A DNA stretch of 37,367 bases from Alphaproteobacteria bacterium (GTDB lineage: Bacteria; Pseudomonadota; Alphaproteobacteria; UBA828), in the NCBI GenBank assembly GCA_022826345.1, contig JAJDVB010000121.1:1-37367 (forward strand). The letters are read 5' to 3'. A program made the position numbers and the translations under genes. The notes under the pieces were generated by a model that was not told the DNA's origin, ran no database searches, and saw nothing but the letters and a program-made list of their open reading frames with translations. Positions within the stretch are counted from its first letter, which is position 1, and each line of letters opens with the position of its first letter. This document shows positions 23,451-32,646 of this stretch, piece after piece.

Positions 23451-24620
23451 GTGCGCCGCGCCTGTATCGTCGGTGTCGTCCGCACCCCCTTCTCCAAGGG
23501 GCGGGAAGGGGGCGTGCTGAGCGCGGTTCACCCCGTCGACCTGCTTGCCCACACACTGAAGGGGCTGGTCGCGCGCACCGGCATCGACCCTAGCGCGGTG
23601 GACGATGTGATCGCGGGCTGTGTCATCCAGGTGGGCGAGCAGGCCGCCAACATCGGCCGCCAGGCGTGGCTTGCGGCGGGCTTTCCGGAGACCGTCCCCG
23701 CCGTCACCATCGACCGAAAGTGCGGCTCGGCGCAGCAGGCGATGGACTTCGCGGCCCAGGGCGTGATGGCGGGCGCCTACGACCTCGTCATCGCCTGCGG
23801 CGTCGAGATGATGAGCCGCGTGCCCATGGGCAGCAACCGGCGCGGCAAGGACCATCTGGGGCCGATGCTGCGCCGGCGCTACGCCGACGGCCTGGTGCAC
23901 CAGGGCATCTCCGCCGAGCTGATCGCCGCCCGCTGGGAACTCGCGCGGGAGGACCTCGACGCCTACGCGCTGCGTTCGCACCGGCGCGCGGCGGCGGCCG
24001 AGGATCGCGGGCTCGTTGCGCAGGACATTCTGCCCTTCGATGGGACATCGACGGACGAGGGCATCCGCCGTAACACCACAGCAGAGAAGTTGGCAGCGCT
24101 GGAGCCCGCGTTCGTGGATGCCGGCACGGCCGAACGTTTTCCCGAAATCAACTGGGTGGTGACGGCGGGGAATTCGAGCCAGGTCTCCGACGGCGCCTCG
24201 GCCATGCTGATCGCATCGGAAGCGGTGGCTGAGCGGCTGGACCTGACGCCGCGCGCCGCCATCACCCACTTCGCGGTCTGCGGCGACGACCCCGTGCTCA
24301 TGTTGACTGGGATCATCCCAGCGACGGAAAAGCTGCTGGCGCGGAGCGGCCGGACCCTCGACGACATCGACTGCTTCGAGGTCAACGAGGCCTTCGCCTC
24401 GGTCGTCCTAGCCTGGGCGGAGACGTTGGGCGCCGACCTCGACCGCGTCAACGTCAATGGCGGGGCCATCGCCCTGGGTCACCCCGTCGGCGCCTCGGGC
24501 GGACGGCTAACCGCCAACCTGATTGGTAGCCTGGAAGAGACCGGCGGCCGGCTCGGTCTTCAGACCATGTGCGAGAGCGGCGGCATGGCCAACGCGACGC
24601 TGATCGAGCGGCTGGGCTGA
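23451..24620 (+). CDS. Thiolase (acetyl-CoA acyltransferase family)
   Basis: Thiolases cleave 3-ketoacyl-CoA with CoA, or run the reverse condensation. The 389-residue protein has the nucleophile Cys91 in TIDRKCGSAQQAMDFAAQG, the active His in GGAIALGHPVGASGGR, and the second Cys in QTMCESGGMANA, where degradative thiolases usually show CIGGG. The start is a GTG at 23451, one base after the carboxyltransferase stop; an in-frame ATG at 23397 lies inside that gene and precedes no homology. In context it would cleave a beta-ketoacyl-CoA made by carboxylation and CoA ligation. The substrate is inferred. Confidence 0.93.
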   Translation: MRRACIVGVVRTPFSKGREGGVLSAVHPVDLLAHTLKGLVARTGIDPSAVDDVIAGCVIQVGEQAANIGRQAWLAAGFPETVPAVTIDRKCGSAQQAMDFAAQGVMAGAYDLVIACGVEMMSRVPMGSNRRGKDHLGPMLRRRYADGLVHQGISAELIAARWELAREDLDAYALRSHRRAAAAEDRGLVAQDILPFDGTSTDEGIRRNTTAEKLAALEPAFVDAGTAERFPEINWVVTAGNSSQVSDGASAMLIASEAVAERLDLTPRAAITHFAVCGDDPVLMLTGIIPATEKLLARSGRTLDDIDCFEVNEAFASVVLAWAETLGADLDRVNVNGGAIALGHPVGASGGRLTANLIGSLEETGGRLGLQTMCESGGMANATLIERLG

Positions 24621-24630
24621 GAGGCGCCAC

Positions 24631-25371
24631 TCACGCGGCCAGGTAATGGCCGCCGTTGACGAAGATGGTCTGCCCCTGGACGAACGCGGCCTGGGGGCTC
24701 GCGAGGAAGCGAATCACGCTGGTGTAGTCCTCGTCCTGAACGCCGCGCCCGCTCGGGTTGGTCTCGGCGGCATGCTTCACGATTTCGCTCGCCTGGTCGC
24801 CGAACAACGCTCGTACGGCGTCCGTGTCCACCACGCCGGGCGCCACGCTGTTGATGCGGATGCCGCGCGGTGCAAGCTCGCTCGCGAGATAGCGAACCAG
24901 CGATTCAGCCAGCGCCTTGGCGACTCCGATGGCGGCGTAGTTGGGCACCACGGTGCGTCCGCCTCGGCTGGTGAGGAAGAAGACCGTGCTGCCGCGCACG
25001 AGCAGCGGATCGGCCGCCTGCACGAGGTAGAGCAACGCCGTGCCGTTGAGATTGACGGCGGCGGTGAAGTCGTGCGCATCGCAGTCGAGCGCGGGCTTGG
25101 GAATGGCACGCACGGCGCAGTGCACGAGCTGGTCGAGCGTGTCCGTCCGCTCCGCCACCGCGGCGAGCACGGCACGGGCCCCCTCCGGCGTACCGACATC
25201 CTGCTTGATTACGTGGCAGCGCGCGCCCTGCGCCTCCACCTGTGCACGGGCCTCGCGCGCAGCCTCATCGTCGCCCTGATAGTTGAGAAACACGTCCACG
25301 CCCGGTTCGGCGAAGGCGAGCGCGATGGCGCGTCCGATGCCCTTGGTCCCGCCGGTAATCAGGATCGACAT
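24631..25371 (-). CDS. FabL-like enoyl reductase / short-chain dehydrogenase
   Basis: This 246-residue SDR has the nucleotide-binding motif ILITGGTKGIGRAIA and, instead of the common YxxxK, the sequence NYAAIGVAKALAESLVRYLA, in which Tyr145 and Lys152 are spaced YxxxxxxK. That spacing, together with RINSVAPGVVDTDAVRALFG, matches the FabL type of enoyl-ACP reductase, which reduces a 2,3-double bond with NADPH. In this setting it might reduce an enoyl-CoA or another activated double bond. The ATG at 25371 was chosen; the frame extends to 25437 without homology. It is convergent with the thiolase, with only 10 bp between. Confidence 0.86.
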   Translation of the reverse strand: MSILITGGTKGIGRAIALAFAEPGVDVFLNYQGDDEAAREARAQVEAQGARCHVIKQDVGTPEGARAVLAAVAERTDTLDQLVHCAVRAIPKPALDCDAHDFTAAVNLNGTALLYLVQAADPLLVRGSTVFFLTSRGGRTVVPNYAAIGVAKALAESLVRYLASELAPRGIRINSVAPGVVDTDAVRALFGDQASEIVKHAAETNPSGRGVQDEDYTSVIRFLASPQAAFVQGQTIFVNGGHYLAA

Positions 25372-25389
25372 GGCAGCCTCGCTTGCTCT

Positions 25390-25405
25390 CGTGCCCCAGG
25401 GCACG
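25390..25405. promoter_or_regulatory. Inverted repeat upstream of the FabL-like gene
   Basis: A perfect 7-bp dyad, CGTGCCC and GGGCACG with a two-base centre, lies about 20 bp before the ATG at 25371 in the divergent 170-bp region between two catabolic genes. It resembles an operator for a dimeric regulator rather than an RNA hairpin, because the loop is too small. No regulator gene is present in the window. Confidence 0.4.
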
Positions 25406-25540
25406 CTTTCGGGTAAGTGACTGATACTAGCACGCAAAATCGAAGACTGCCTGGCTTGACGGGAGGGGAGATGTGCGCTTCGCTCTCGCTCGCGATCAGG
25501 TCAGCGCGCCAGCGGCACCGCGCAGCGGGAGGATCGAGGG

Positions 25541-26401
25541 ATGAGCGTGAAGACCGTCGGCGTGGTGGGCGCCGGCATGATGGGCTCGGAGATTGCGCTG
25601 GTCATGGCGCTCGCCGGCAAGTCGGTGCTGCTGAGCGATCGCGAGCAGCCCTTGCTGGACGGTGCCCTGACGAAGCTGGAAGCCGTGCTCGACAAGGGCA
25701 TCGTCCGCGGCTTTTACAGCGAGGACGACAAGGTCAGGGCACAGGACAACATGCGCACCACCCTCGACATCGGCGACTTCGCGCCCTGCGACATGGTGAT
25801 CGAGGCCGTTTTCGAGGATGAGCAGGTGAAGGCCGGCGTCTACGAGGCGCTGGACCAGGTCCTTGCCCCGGAGTGCCTGATCGCGAGCAACACGTCGAGC
25901 ATCTCGATCAGCGTGCTCGCCTCGTACCTGGAGGAGGCACGCCGGCCCCGCTTCCTCGGCACCCATTTCTTCTCGCCGGTCTCGCGCATGAAGCTGGTGG
26001 AGGTGATTCCGGGGCTGGAGACTGCCGAAGAGACCGTCGCCGCCGTGACTGCCGTCTGCGAGGAGGCCGGGAAGACGCCGGTGCCGATCAAGGATGTTGT
26101 GGGTTTCGCGGTCAACCGTCTGATCCACATCTTCTGGATCGAGGCGATTCGCCTGGTAGAGGAAGGGGTGGCGACGCCGGAAGATATCGACACTGCCTGC
26201 AAGCTCGGCATAGGGCTCCCGGTTGGGCCGTTCCGCCTGATGGACGCGGTGACCAACAACCTCAGCCTCGACGTGCAGGAGATCCTGCACGAGGCCTACG
26301 GCCCGCGCTTCATGCCGCGCCCCTTGCTGAAGCAGATGGTGAAGGCGGGCTACAATGGGCGGAGCGCGGGCAAAGGCTGGTATCGCTACGACGAAAGCTG
26401 A
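25541..26401 (+). CDS. 3-hydroxyacyl-CoA dehydrogenase
   Basis: This 286-residue NAD-dependent enzyme oxidises 3-hydroxyacyl-CoA to 3-ketoacyl-CoA, or the reverse. It has the dinucleotide motif VGVVGAGMMGSEIALVMALA at the N-terminus, ASNTSSISIS, the catalytic histidine in FLGTHFFSPVSRMKLVEVI, the conserved KDVVGFAVNRL, and LPVGPFRLMDAV near the C-terminus. Length and layout match stand-alone 3-hydroxybutyryl-CoA dehydrogenases. The start follows a GGGAGG ribosome-binding site. It could supply the thiolase encoded upstream, and is followed by two further oxidoreductase genes in the same direction. Confidence 0.93.
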   Translation: MSVKTVGVVGAGMMGSEIALVMALAGKSVLLSDREQPLLDGALTKLEAVLDKGIVRGFYSEDDKVRAQDNMRTTLDIGDFAPCDMVIEAVFEDEQVKAGVYEALDQVLAPECLIASNTSSISISVLASYLEEARRPRFLGTHFFSPVSRMKLVEVIPGLETAEETVAAVTAVCEEAGKTPVPIKDVVGFAVNRLIHIFWIEAIRLVEEGVATPEDIDTACKLGIGLPVGPFRLMDAVTNNLSLDVQEILHEAYGPRFMPRPLLKQMVKAGYNGRSAGKGWYRYDES

Positions 26402-26445
26402 GCCGGAGCAGCGTGCGCGCTCGACCGGATCGAGGAGGGAGAGAC

Positions 26446-27477
26446 ATGGAAGCAGCGGTGTTCAAGGGCGTCGGCAATCCGCTATCGATCGAGCAGGTGG
26501 ATGAGCCGTCCGTCCGCCCCGGCGATCTGCTGATCAAGGTCGAATTCTGCGGCATCTGCGGCTCCGACCTGCACGCGACCGAGGCGGGCGCGCTGGTGGT
26601 GCCGGACGGCCAGATCCTGGGCCACGAGTTCACCGGGACCGTCGTGGAGATGGGTGCGGAAGTGGGCGGAGATTGGAAGGTCGGCGACCACGTGACGGCC
26701 GTGCCGGTCAACGCCTGTGCGGATTGCGGGCGCCAGTGCAGGCTCGGCATGGGCATCCACTGCCCCAACAACATCATCACGGGCTTCGGCGCGCCGGGGG
26801 CCTATGCCGAATACATCCGCGTCGATGCCGGCAACGCGCTCAGGCTGCCGCAGGGCCTCGGATTCCGCGAGGGCGCGACGGCGGAGCCCCTCTCTGTCGG
26901 CCATCACGTGATCGACAAGGCGGGCATGCGGCCCGGCACCAACGTGCTGGTGATCGGCGCCGGCCCCATCGGCCTCTCGTGCACGACCTTCGCCCGCTTC
27001 TCCGGCGCCCGCCACGTCGTGGTGAGCGAGTTCGCCGCGAACCGCCGCGAGCGCGCGCTCGCTATGGGCGCCACCGCGGCCATCGATCCCAACGCGGGCG
27101 AGGTGGCCGAGCAGTATGCGGCAATCGCCGGCGGCCCGCCCGACCTCGTGATCGAATGCGTGGGCGTCCCCGGCATGCTCGGGCTCTGCATCGACCTGGT
27201 GAAGCACCAGGGCAAGGTCATGGTCTGCGGCGTCTGCACCAACGAGGAGAGCTTCATCCCGCTCGCCGCGCTGGCCAAGGAGGTGTGCCTGCAGTGGGCG
27301 CTCGGCTACAAGCCGCGGGACTTCGAGGTGGTGCTGGACCTGCTGGCGAGCGGAAGAATCGACCCGGCACCGCTCATCACCCACGTGATCGGCTTCGACG
27401 ATCTGGCCGAGCGCTTTGAGCGGCTCCGGACGCCGACCGACGAGTGCAAGGTGCTGCTGCGCCCCCAACGGGATTGA
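26446..27477 (+). CDS. Zinc-dependent alcohol dehydrogenase (MDR family)
   Basis: This 343-residue medium-chain dehydrogenase has the catalytic-zinc motif EFCGICGSDLHATE (Cys35) and LGHEFTG (His60, Glu61), the four-cysteine structural-zinc loop NACADCGRQCRLGMGIHC, and the NAD-binding VLVIGAGPIGLSC. It resembles threonine, sorbitol and 2,3-butanediol dehydrogenases, all of which oxidise secondary alcohols to ketones. That would fit generation of a ketone substrate for the carboxylase operon upstream. The ATG at 26446 follows GAGGAGGGAGAG. Substrate is not determined by sequence. Confidence 0.92.
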   Translation: MEAAVFKGVGNPLSIEQVDEPSVRPGDLLIKVEFCGICGSDLHATEAGALVVPDGQILGHEFTGTVVEMGAEVGGDWKVGDHVTAVPVNACADCGRQCRLGMGIHCPNNIITGFGAPGAYAEYIRVDAGNALRLPQGLGFREGATAEPLSVGHHVIDKAGMRPGTNVLVIGAGPIGLSCTTFARFSGARHVVVSEFAANRRERALAMGATAAIDPNAGEVAEQYAAIAGGPPDLVIECVGVPGMLGLCIDLVKHQGKVMVCGVCTNEESFIPLAALAKEVCLQWALGYKPRDFEVVLDLLASGRIDPAPLITHVIGFDDLAERFERLRTPTDECKVLLRPQRD

Positions 27478-27492
27478 TGGGAGAGAGAGACC

Positions 27493-28278
27493 ATGGTCGG
27501 ACGGGTCGAAGGCAAGATCGCGCTCATCGCGGGCGCCGGCACGGGGGTCGGGCGCGCCTGCATGGTCCTCTTCGGGCGCGAGGGCGCCAAAGTGGTGGGC
27601 TGCTCGCGAACTCAGGCGAACCTGGACGAGACGCTGCGGCTCGCGAAGGAAGCGGGCGGCGACGGCATCGTGGTCGCGCACGACCTCGCCCAGCCCGAAG
27701 GCGCGGAGGCGCTGATCCAGGCCGCGATGGACGTTTACGGGCGCATCGACATCCTCGTGAACTGCGCGAGCGTCGGCTACAGCTGGCTGGAGAAGAGCCC
27801 GGACTCCATGGGCGACGTGGTCAACACCACGCCCGAGAAGTGGCAGGAGGTGATGGGGATCAACCTCGATTCCTATTTCTATCTCTGCCGGGGCGTGATC
27901 CCCATCATGCAGAAGCAGGGCGGGGGCGCGATCGTCAACGTGGCCAGCATCTCGGGCTTCCAGGGCCTCCCCGTCGCGCACACCTACACGGCGGCGAAAG
28001 GGGCTGCGATCAACCTGACGCGCTCGCTCTGTGTGACCTATGCCAAGGACAATATCCGCGCAAACTGCGTGGCGCCGGGCTTCACCGACACGCCGATGGT
28101 GGCGCCAGTGCTCAACCTCTTCGACGATCCGGACATGGCGGACCGCCTTACGCCGATGCTGCGCCCCGGTACGCCGGAGGAAATGGCCTACGGCTGCCTC
28201 TATCTCGGCTCCGACGAAGCGACCTACTGCAACGGCACCGTGCTGACCATCGACGGCGGCACCACGGCCCGGCAATAG
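27493..28278 (+). CDS. Short-chain dehydrogenase/reductase (classical)
   Basis: The 261 residues show the classical SDR pattern: LIAGAGTGVGRA for cofactor binding, NCAS in place of the usual NNAG, VNVASISG, and the catalytic pair Tyr165/Lys169 in TYTAAKGAAINL. The C-terminus TVLTIDGGTTAR is also typical. A segment of about ten extra residues (DSMGDVVNTTP) sits before the NxD helix. It lies 15 bp after the alcohol dehydrogenase and is likely cotranscribed. It is predicted to oxidise a hydroxyl or reduce a ketone; no specific substrate can be named. Confidence 0.9.
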   Translation: MVGRVEGKIALIAGAGTGVGRACMVLFGREGAKVVGCSRTQANLDETLRLAKEAGGDGIVVAHDLAQPEGAEALIQAAMDVYGRIDILVNCASVGYSWLEKSPDSMGDVVNTTPEKWQEVMGINLDSYFYLCRGVIPIMQKQGGGAIVNVASISGFQGLPVAHTYTAAKGAAINLTRSLCVTYAKDNIRANCVAPGFTDTPMVAPVLNLFDDPDMADRLTPMLRPGTPEEMAYGCLYLGSDEATYCNGTVLTIDGGTTARQ

Positions 28279-28401
28279 GCCCGTCGGCGCGGGGCCGCCC
28301 CGTCCAAAGAGCTCAAGTCCACGACCAGGGCAACGGTCGCACGGGAGAATGAGGGAAGCGCAGCACAGCGCGCGCGAAGAGGCCGCGAAAGGGCGAGGCC
28401 G

Positions 28402-29247
28402 TTGACGCCTCGTCGGCGCAGGCGGTCGCGGCGCATCAGGCGAGTCATCGCCCGGCTCCTGCCCCACGCCGTTCTCATCGCCTTCAGCCTCGCCATCCTT
28501 CTGCCGCTGCTGTGGTTGCTCCGCGTGGCGCTCACCGACAAGACGACGGCGTACAAGATTCCTCCCGAATGGGGTCAGGCGAGCATCGGCAACTTCGTCG
28601 AGATTTTTACCGGCTATCCCTTCTTCAATTACTTCATCAACAGCGTGACGGTGGCCATCGGCGCGACCGTCGTCGCCCTGCCGCTGGCCGCCGCCATCGC
28701 CTACGCCTTCGCCCGCTACAACACCGGCGGCATGACGCTTCGCCTGGTGGTGCTTTCGAGCCAGATGCTGCCGCCGGTCATTCTGGTGCTGCCGCTGTTC
28801 ACGCTGTTCCTCAAGGCCTCGCTGCTCAACAGCCTGGTCGGCCTAATCATCGCTCACCTGACCATCAGCCTGCCCTTCCTGGCCTGGTTGCTGGTGGCGT
28901 TCTTCGACCGCAACATCGCCCTCCTGGAGCAGGCGGCGCGGGTCGATGGCGCCACGCGCCTGCAGACCTTTCTCCGCATCACGCTGCCCGTGGCGGCGCC
29001 CGGAATCCTGGCCGCGGGTCTTCTCTCCTTCATCCTGAGCTGGAACGAGTTCCTGTTCGCGCTGATCCTTAGCGGCTCGCAGACCAACACGCTGCCCGTT
29101 GGCTTGTCGTCCTTCCAGACCCACCGCGGCGTCGACATCTCGCTTTTGTCGGCGGCGACGATCTGCGCGATTCTGCCGGTCTTCGTTCTGCTGCCCTTCA
29201 TGAGGCGCTATCTGATCAAGGGACTTTCACTGGGTGCGCTGAAGTGA
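28402..29247 (+). CDS. Carbohydrate ABC transporter permease (MalG-like)
   Basis: This 281-residue inner-membrane permease has about six hydrophobic segments, starting with AVLIAFSLAILLPLLWLL after an arginine-rich N-terminus. The EAA coupling loop EQAARVDGATRLQTFLRITL is clear, and the protein ends YLIKGLSLGALK, the characteristic MalG-type ending. The start is a TTG at 28402; no in-frame ATG lies nearby with homology. It is unusual for this permease to come first in the gene order: it is followed by the binding protein, the MalF-like permease and the ATPase. No convincing promoter is visible in the 123 bp upstream. Confidence 0.92.
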   Translation: MTPRRRRRSRRIRRVIARLLPHAVLIAFSLAILLPLLWLLRVALTDKTTAYKIPPEWGQASIGNFVEIFTGYPFFNYFINSVTVAIGATVVALPLAAAIAYAFARYNTGGMTLRLVVLSSQMLPPVILVLPLFTLFLKASLLNSLVGLIIAHLTISLPFLAWLLVAFFDRNIALLEQAARVDGATRLQTFLRITLPVAAPGILAAGLLSFILSWNEFLFALILSGSQTNTLPVGLSSFQTHRGVDISLLSAATICAILPVFVLLPFMRRYLIKGLSLGALK

Positions 29248-29260
29248 CGCGGCACCCCGC

Positions 29261-29284
29261 GCTCCGGCGCCGCCGGCCCGGAGC
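29261..29284 (+). other. Intercistronic stem-loop before the binding-protein gene
   Basis: GCTCCGG (29261-29267) and CCGGAGC (29278-29284) form a 7-bp stem with a 10-nt loop, in the 79-bp gap between the MalG-like permease and the binding protein. No T-tract follows, so it is more likely an mRNA-processing or 5'-stabilising structure that raises binding-protein output than a terminator. Confidence 0.45.
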
Positions 29285-29326
29285 AACAACCGGAGGAGCA
29301 CGGCTCCACATCAAGGGAGGACTGAC

Positions 29327-30607
29327 ATGAGATTGTTCATCGCAGTTGCCGCCGCAACCATGCTCTTTGCAAGCGTGGCGAAGGCGGAAACCATCCGCAT
29401 CCTGATGGAGACGGTGCCCGACACCCGCTACATCCAGGAATTGCTGCCGGAATTCGAGGAAGCGACGGGCATCGACGTTGAGATCGAGGCGATCAGCTAC
29501 ATCGACATGCACTCGAAGCTGGTGCCGCAGCTCATCTCGCCCCAGGGCAGCTACGACCTGATCGTTGTCGACTTTTACTGGGTCGGTGAGTTCACCAAGG
29601 CGGGCTGGCTGATGCCGCTCGACGATCTCGCCGCCCGCGACGGGGTCAATGTCGACGTATACGTGCCCAAGCTCATGGATCTGGTCGGGCGCGTCGATGG
29701 CGTGCTCTACATGCTGCCGTTCTACAACTATTCGATGGCTCTCATCTATCGTCAGGACCTGATCGACGATCCCGCGGAGCAGGCGGCCTTCAAAGAGAAG
29801 TACGGGATCGATCTCAGGGTGCCCGAGACCTGGGACGAGTACTGGAAGCAGGTCGAGTTCTTCACCCGCGACAACGACGGCGACGGCGAGAGGGATTTCT
29901 ACGGGACCGTCATTCAGGGCCAGCGCGGCGACTGCATCTCCATGCAGTGGGCCAACTATCTCTATGCCCAGGGCGGCCGCTATCACGACGAGAACTGGGA
30001 GCCCCTGCTGGACACGCCCGAGGCCATCCGGGCCATGGAGTTCTATCGTGACGCCGTGGTGAACTACAGTCCGGCCGGCTCGGAGGCCTACTGCTTTGAC
30101 GAGGCCTTCAACGTCATGGCGCAGGGCAGGGCCTACAGCTTCGTCACCTTCAACATCCTCTACGCCGGCTTCGAGGATCCCGAGTCCTCGACGGTGGCCG
30201 GCAAGGTCGGCATCACACCTAATCCGGGCGGTGGCCTGAACGGCGGCTGGGGCTGGGCCATTCCCAACTCGAGCCCGAACGTGGAGGCCGCGTGGACCTT
30301 CATCAAGTGGGCCGAAGACCCCGAGACCGCCAAGCGGCGCGCTCTGCTCGGTGGCGCTCCGACGCAGGCGCCGATCTTCACCGATCCCGATGTGATGGCG
30401 GCGCGCCCCTACTACCCGGTGCTCGGCGAGATCCTCGCCGGCACGCAGGACTTCCCGGTCTTCACCTACACGACCGAGTTCGTGGAGGAAGTCGGCCGTG
30501 AGCTTAATCTGGCCGCGATCGGCGAGAAGCCGATTCCCGAGGCCATGGCCGATGCCCAGGCGGAGCTTCGCGCCCTGCTGATCAAGGACGGCAAGATCGC
30601 CGAATAG
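29327..30607 (+). CDS. Extracellular solute-binding protein, family 1 (carbohydrate/polyol)
   Basis: This 426-residue periplasmic protein has a signal peptide of about 20 residues (MRLFIAVAAATMLFASVAKA, then ETIRILME). Family-1 features follow: LLPEFEEATGIDVEIEAISY, YDLIVVDFYWVGEFTKAGWL, and the late block GGGLNGGWGWAIPNSSPNVEAAWTFIKWA. It would deliver a sugar or polyol to the two flanking permeases. A strong AAGGGAGG ribosome-binding site precedes the ATG. The neighbouring polyol-type dehydrogenase and FGGY kinase suggest a sugar alcohol or ketose as ligand. Confidence 0.93.
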   Translation: MRLFIAVAAATMLFASVAKAETIRILMETVPDTRYIQELLPEFEEATGIDVEIEAISYIDMHSKLVPQLISPQGSYDLIVVDFYWVGEFTKAGWLMPLDDLAARDGVNVDVYVPKLMDLVGRVDGVLYMLPFYNYSMALIYRQDLIDDPAEQAAFKEKYGIDLRVPETWDEYWKQVEFFTRDNDGDGERDFYGTVIQGQRGDCISMQWANYLYAQGGRYHDENWEPLLDTPEAIRAMEFYRDAVVNYSPAGSEAYCFDEAFNVMAQGRAYSFVTFNILYAGFEDPESSTVAGKVGITPNPGGGLNGGWGWAIPNSSPNVEAAWTFIKWAEDPETAKRRALLGGAPTQAPIFTDPDVMAARPYYPVLGEILAGTQDFPVFTYTTEFVEEVGRELNLAAIGEKPIPEAMADAQAELRALLIKDGKIAE

Positions 30608-30619
30608 CGGCTCAGCCGC

Positions 30620-31522
30620 ATGGTCATGTCACCCCTGACGGGTGGCACGTTGACGCTGACACAGCGGGACCGGCGCTTTGGGTATCTGCTCACGGCGCCG
30701 GGCCTCGCCGTGTTGGTGGCTGTCGTTACCTTCCCGCTGTTCTTCACCATCTTTACGAGCTTCTACGACTACACTCTGCTCACCCCCAACCACGACACCT
30801 TCATCGGCGGGGAGAACTACCAGGAGGCAGCCGAGGAGGAGTACCTGCCGGGCTCGCTCTGGGTCACGGTCAAGTTCGTCCTGGCCTCGGTCGTCATCGA
30901 ATTCATCATCGGCTTCATCGTGGCGCTCTCGCTCAATGCCACCGAGCGGTTCAAGACGGTCTATTACCTGATCCTGCTTGCGCCGCTGCTGATCAACCCC
31001 GTGGTGGTCGGGCTGTTGTGGCGCATGCTCCTTCATTCCGAGCTCGGCATCGTCAACTACGCCATCGGTCTCGTCGGCATCAGGCCGGTAAGCTGGCTCG
31101 GCGATCCCACGATCGCGTTCTGGACCGTGGTGCTGACCGACATCTGGCATCAGGTCTCGTTCATGGCGATCCTGCTTCTGGCCGGGCTCTCGGCCCTGCC
31201 GCGCGAGCCCTACGAGGCGGCGCGCATGGACGGTGCGTCGCCGCTGCGCTGCTTCTTCTATATCACGCTGCCGCTGATGCAGCCGGTCATCGCGGTCGCG
31301 CTGCTCTTACGCATGATCTTCGCGATCAAGACCTTCGACATCGTCTTCATTATGACCAAGGGCGGACCCGGCACCGCGACCGATCTCATCAGCTACTTCA
31401 TCTACCGCGCCGCCTTTTTCGGCCTCGACATCGGACGCGCGTCTGCGATGGCGGTAGGGCTGCTCATCATCATCATCGTGCTGACGGCCTTTCTGTATCG
31501 CTACATGCGCTCGCTGAACTAG
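30620..31522 (+). CDS. Carbohydrate ABC transporter permease (MalF/UgpA-like)
   Basis: This 300-residue inner-membrane protein is the partner of the MalG-like permease. It has hydrophobic segments such as FGYLLTAPGLAVLVAVVTFP and FVLASVVIEFIIGFIVALSL, and the coupling loop EPYEAARMDGASPLRCFFYI. The following segment TFDIVFIMTKGGPGTATDLI is a MalF/UgpA signature. The gene starts 12 bp after the binding protein, and the ATPase gene follows 12 bp later. Confidence 0.93.
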   Translation: MVMSPLTGGTLTLTQRDRRFGYLLTAPGLAVLVAVVTFPLFFTIFTSFYDYTLLTPNHDTFIGGENYQEAAEEEYLPGSLWVTVKFVLASVVIEFIIGFIVALSLNATERFKTVYYLILLAPLLINPVVVGLLWRMLLHSELGIVNYAIGLVGIRPVSWLGDPTIAFWTVVLTDIWHQVSFMAILLLAGLSALPREPYEAARMDGASPLRCFFYITLPLMQPVIAVALLLRMIFAIKTFDIVFIMTKGGPGTATDLISYFIYRAAFFGLDIGRASAMAVGLLIIIIVLTAFLYRYMRSLN

Positions 31523-31534
31523 GAGGGATGGGAG

Positions 31535-32638
<1,104 letters not shown>

Positions 32639-32646
32639 GAGTTTGG

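Noticed and set aside
28349..28405. 18-codon leader-like ORF (MREAQHSAREEAAKGRGR) ending over the TTG start of the MalG-like gene
   Set aside because: Translational coupling is possible, but one short Arg/Ala/Glu-rich frame in G+C-rich DNA is not enough evidence.
26482..28467. Minus-strand open frame of 661 codons opposite the alcohol dehydrogenase and SDR genes
   Set aside because: Shadow frame; the plus-strand genes carry complete family motifs.
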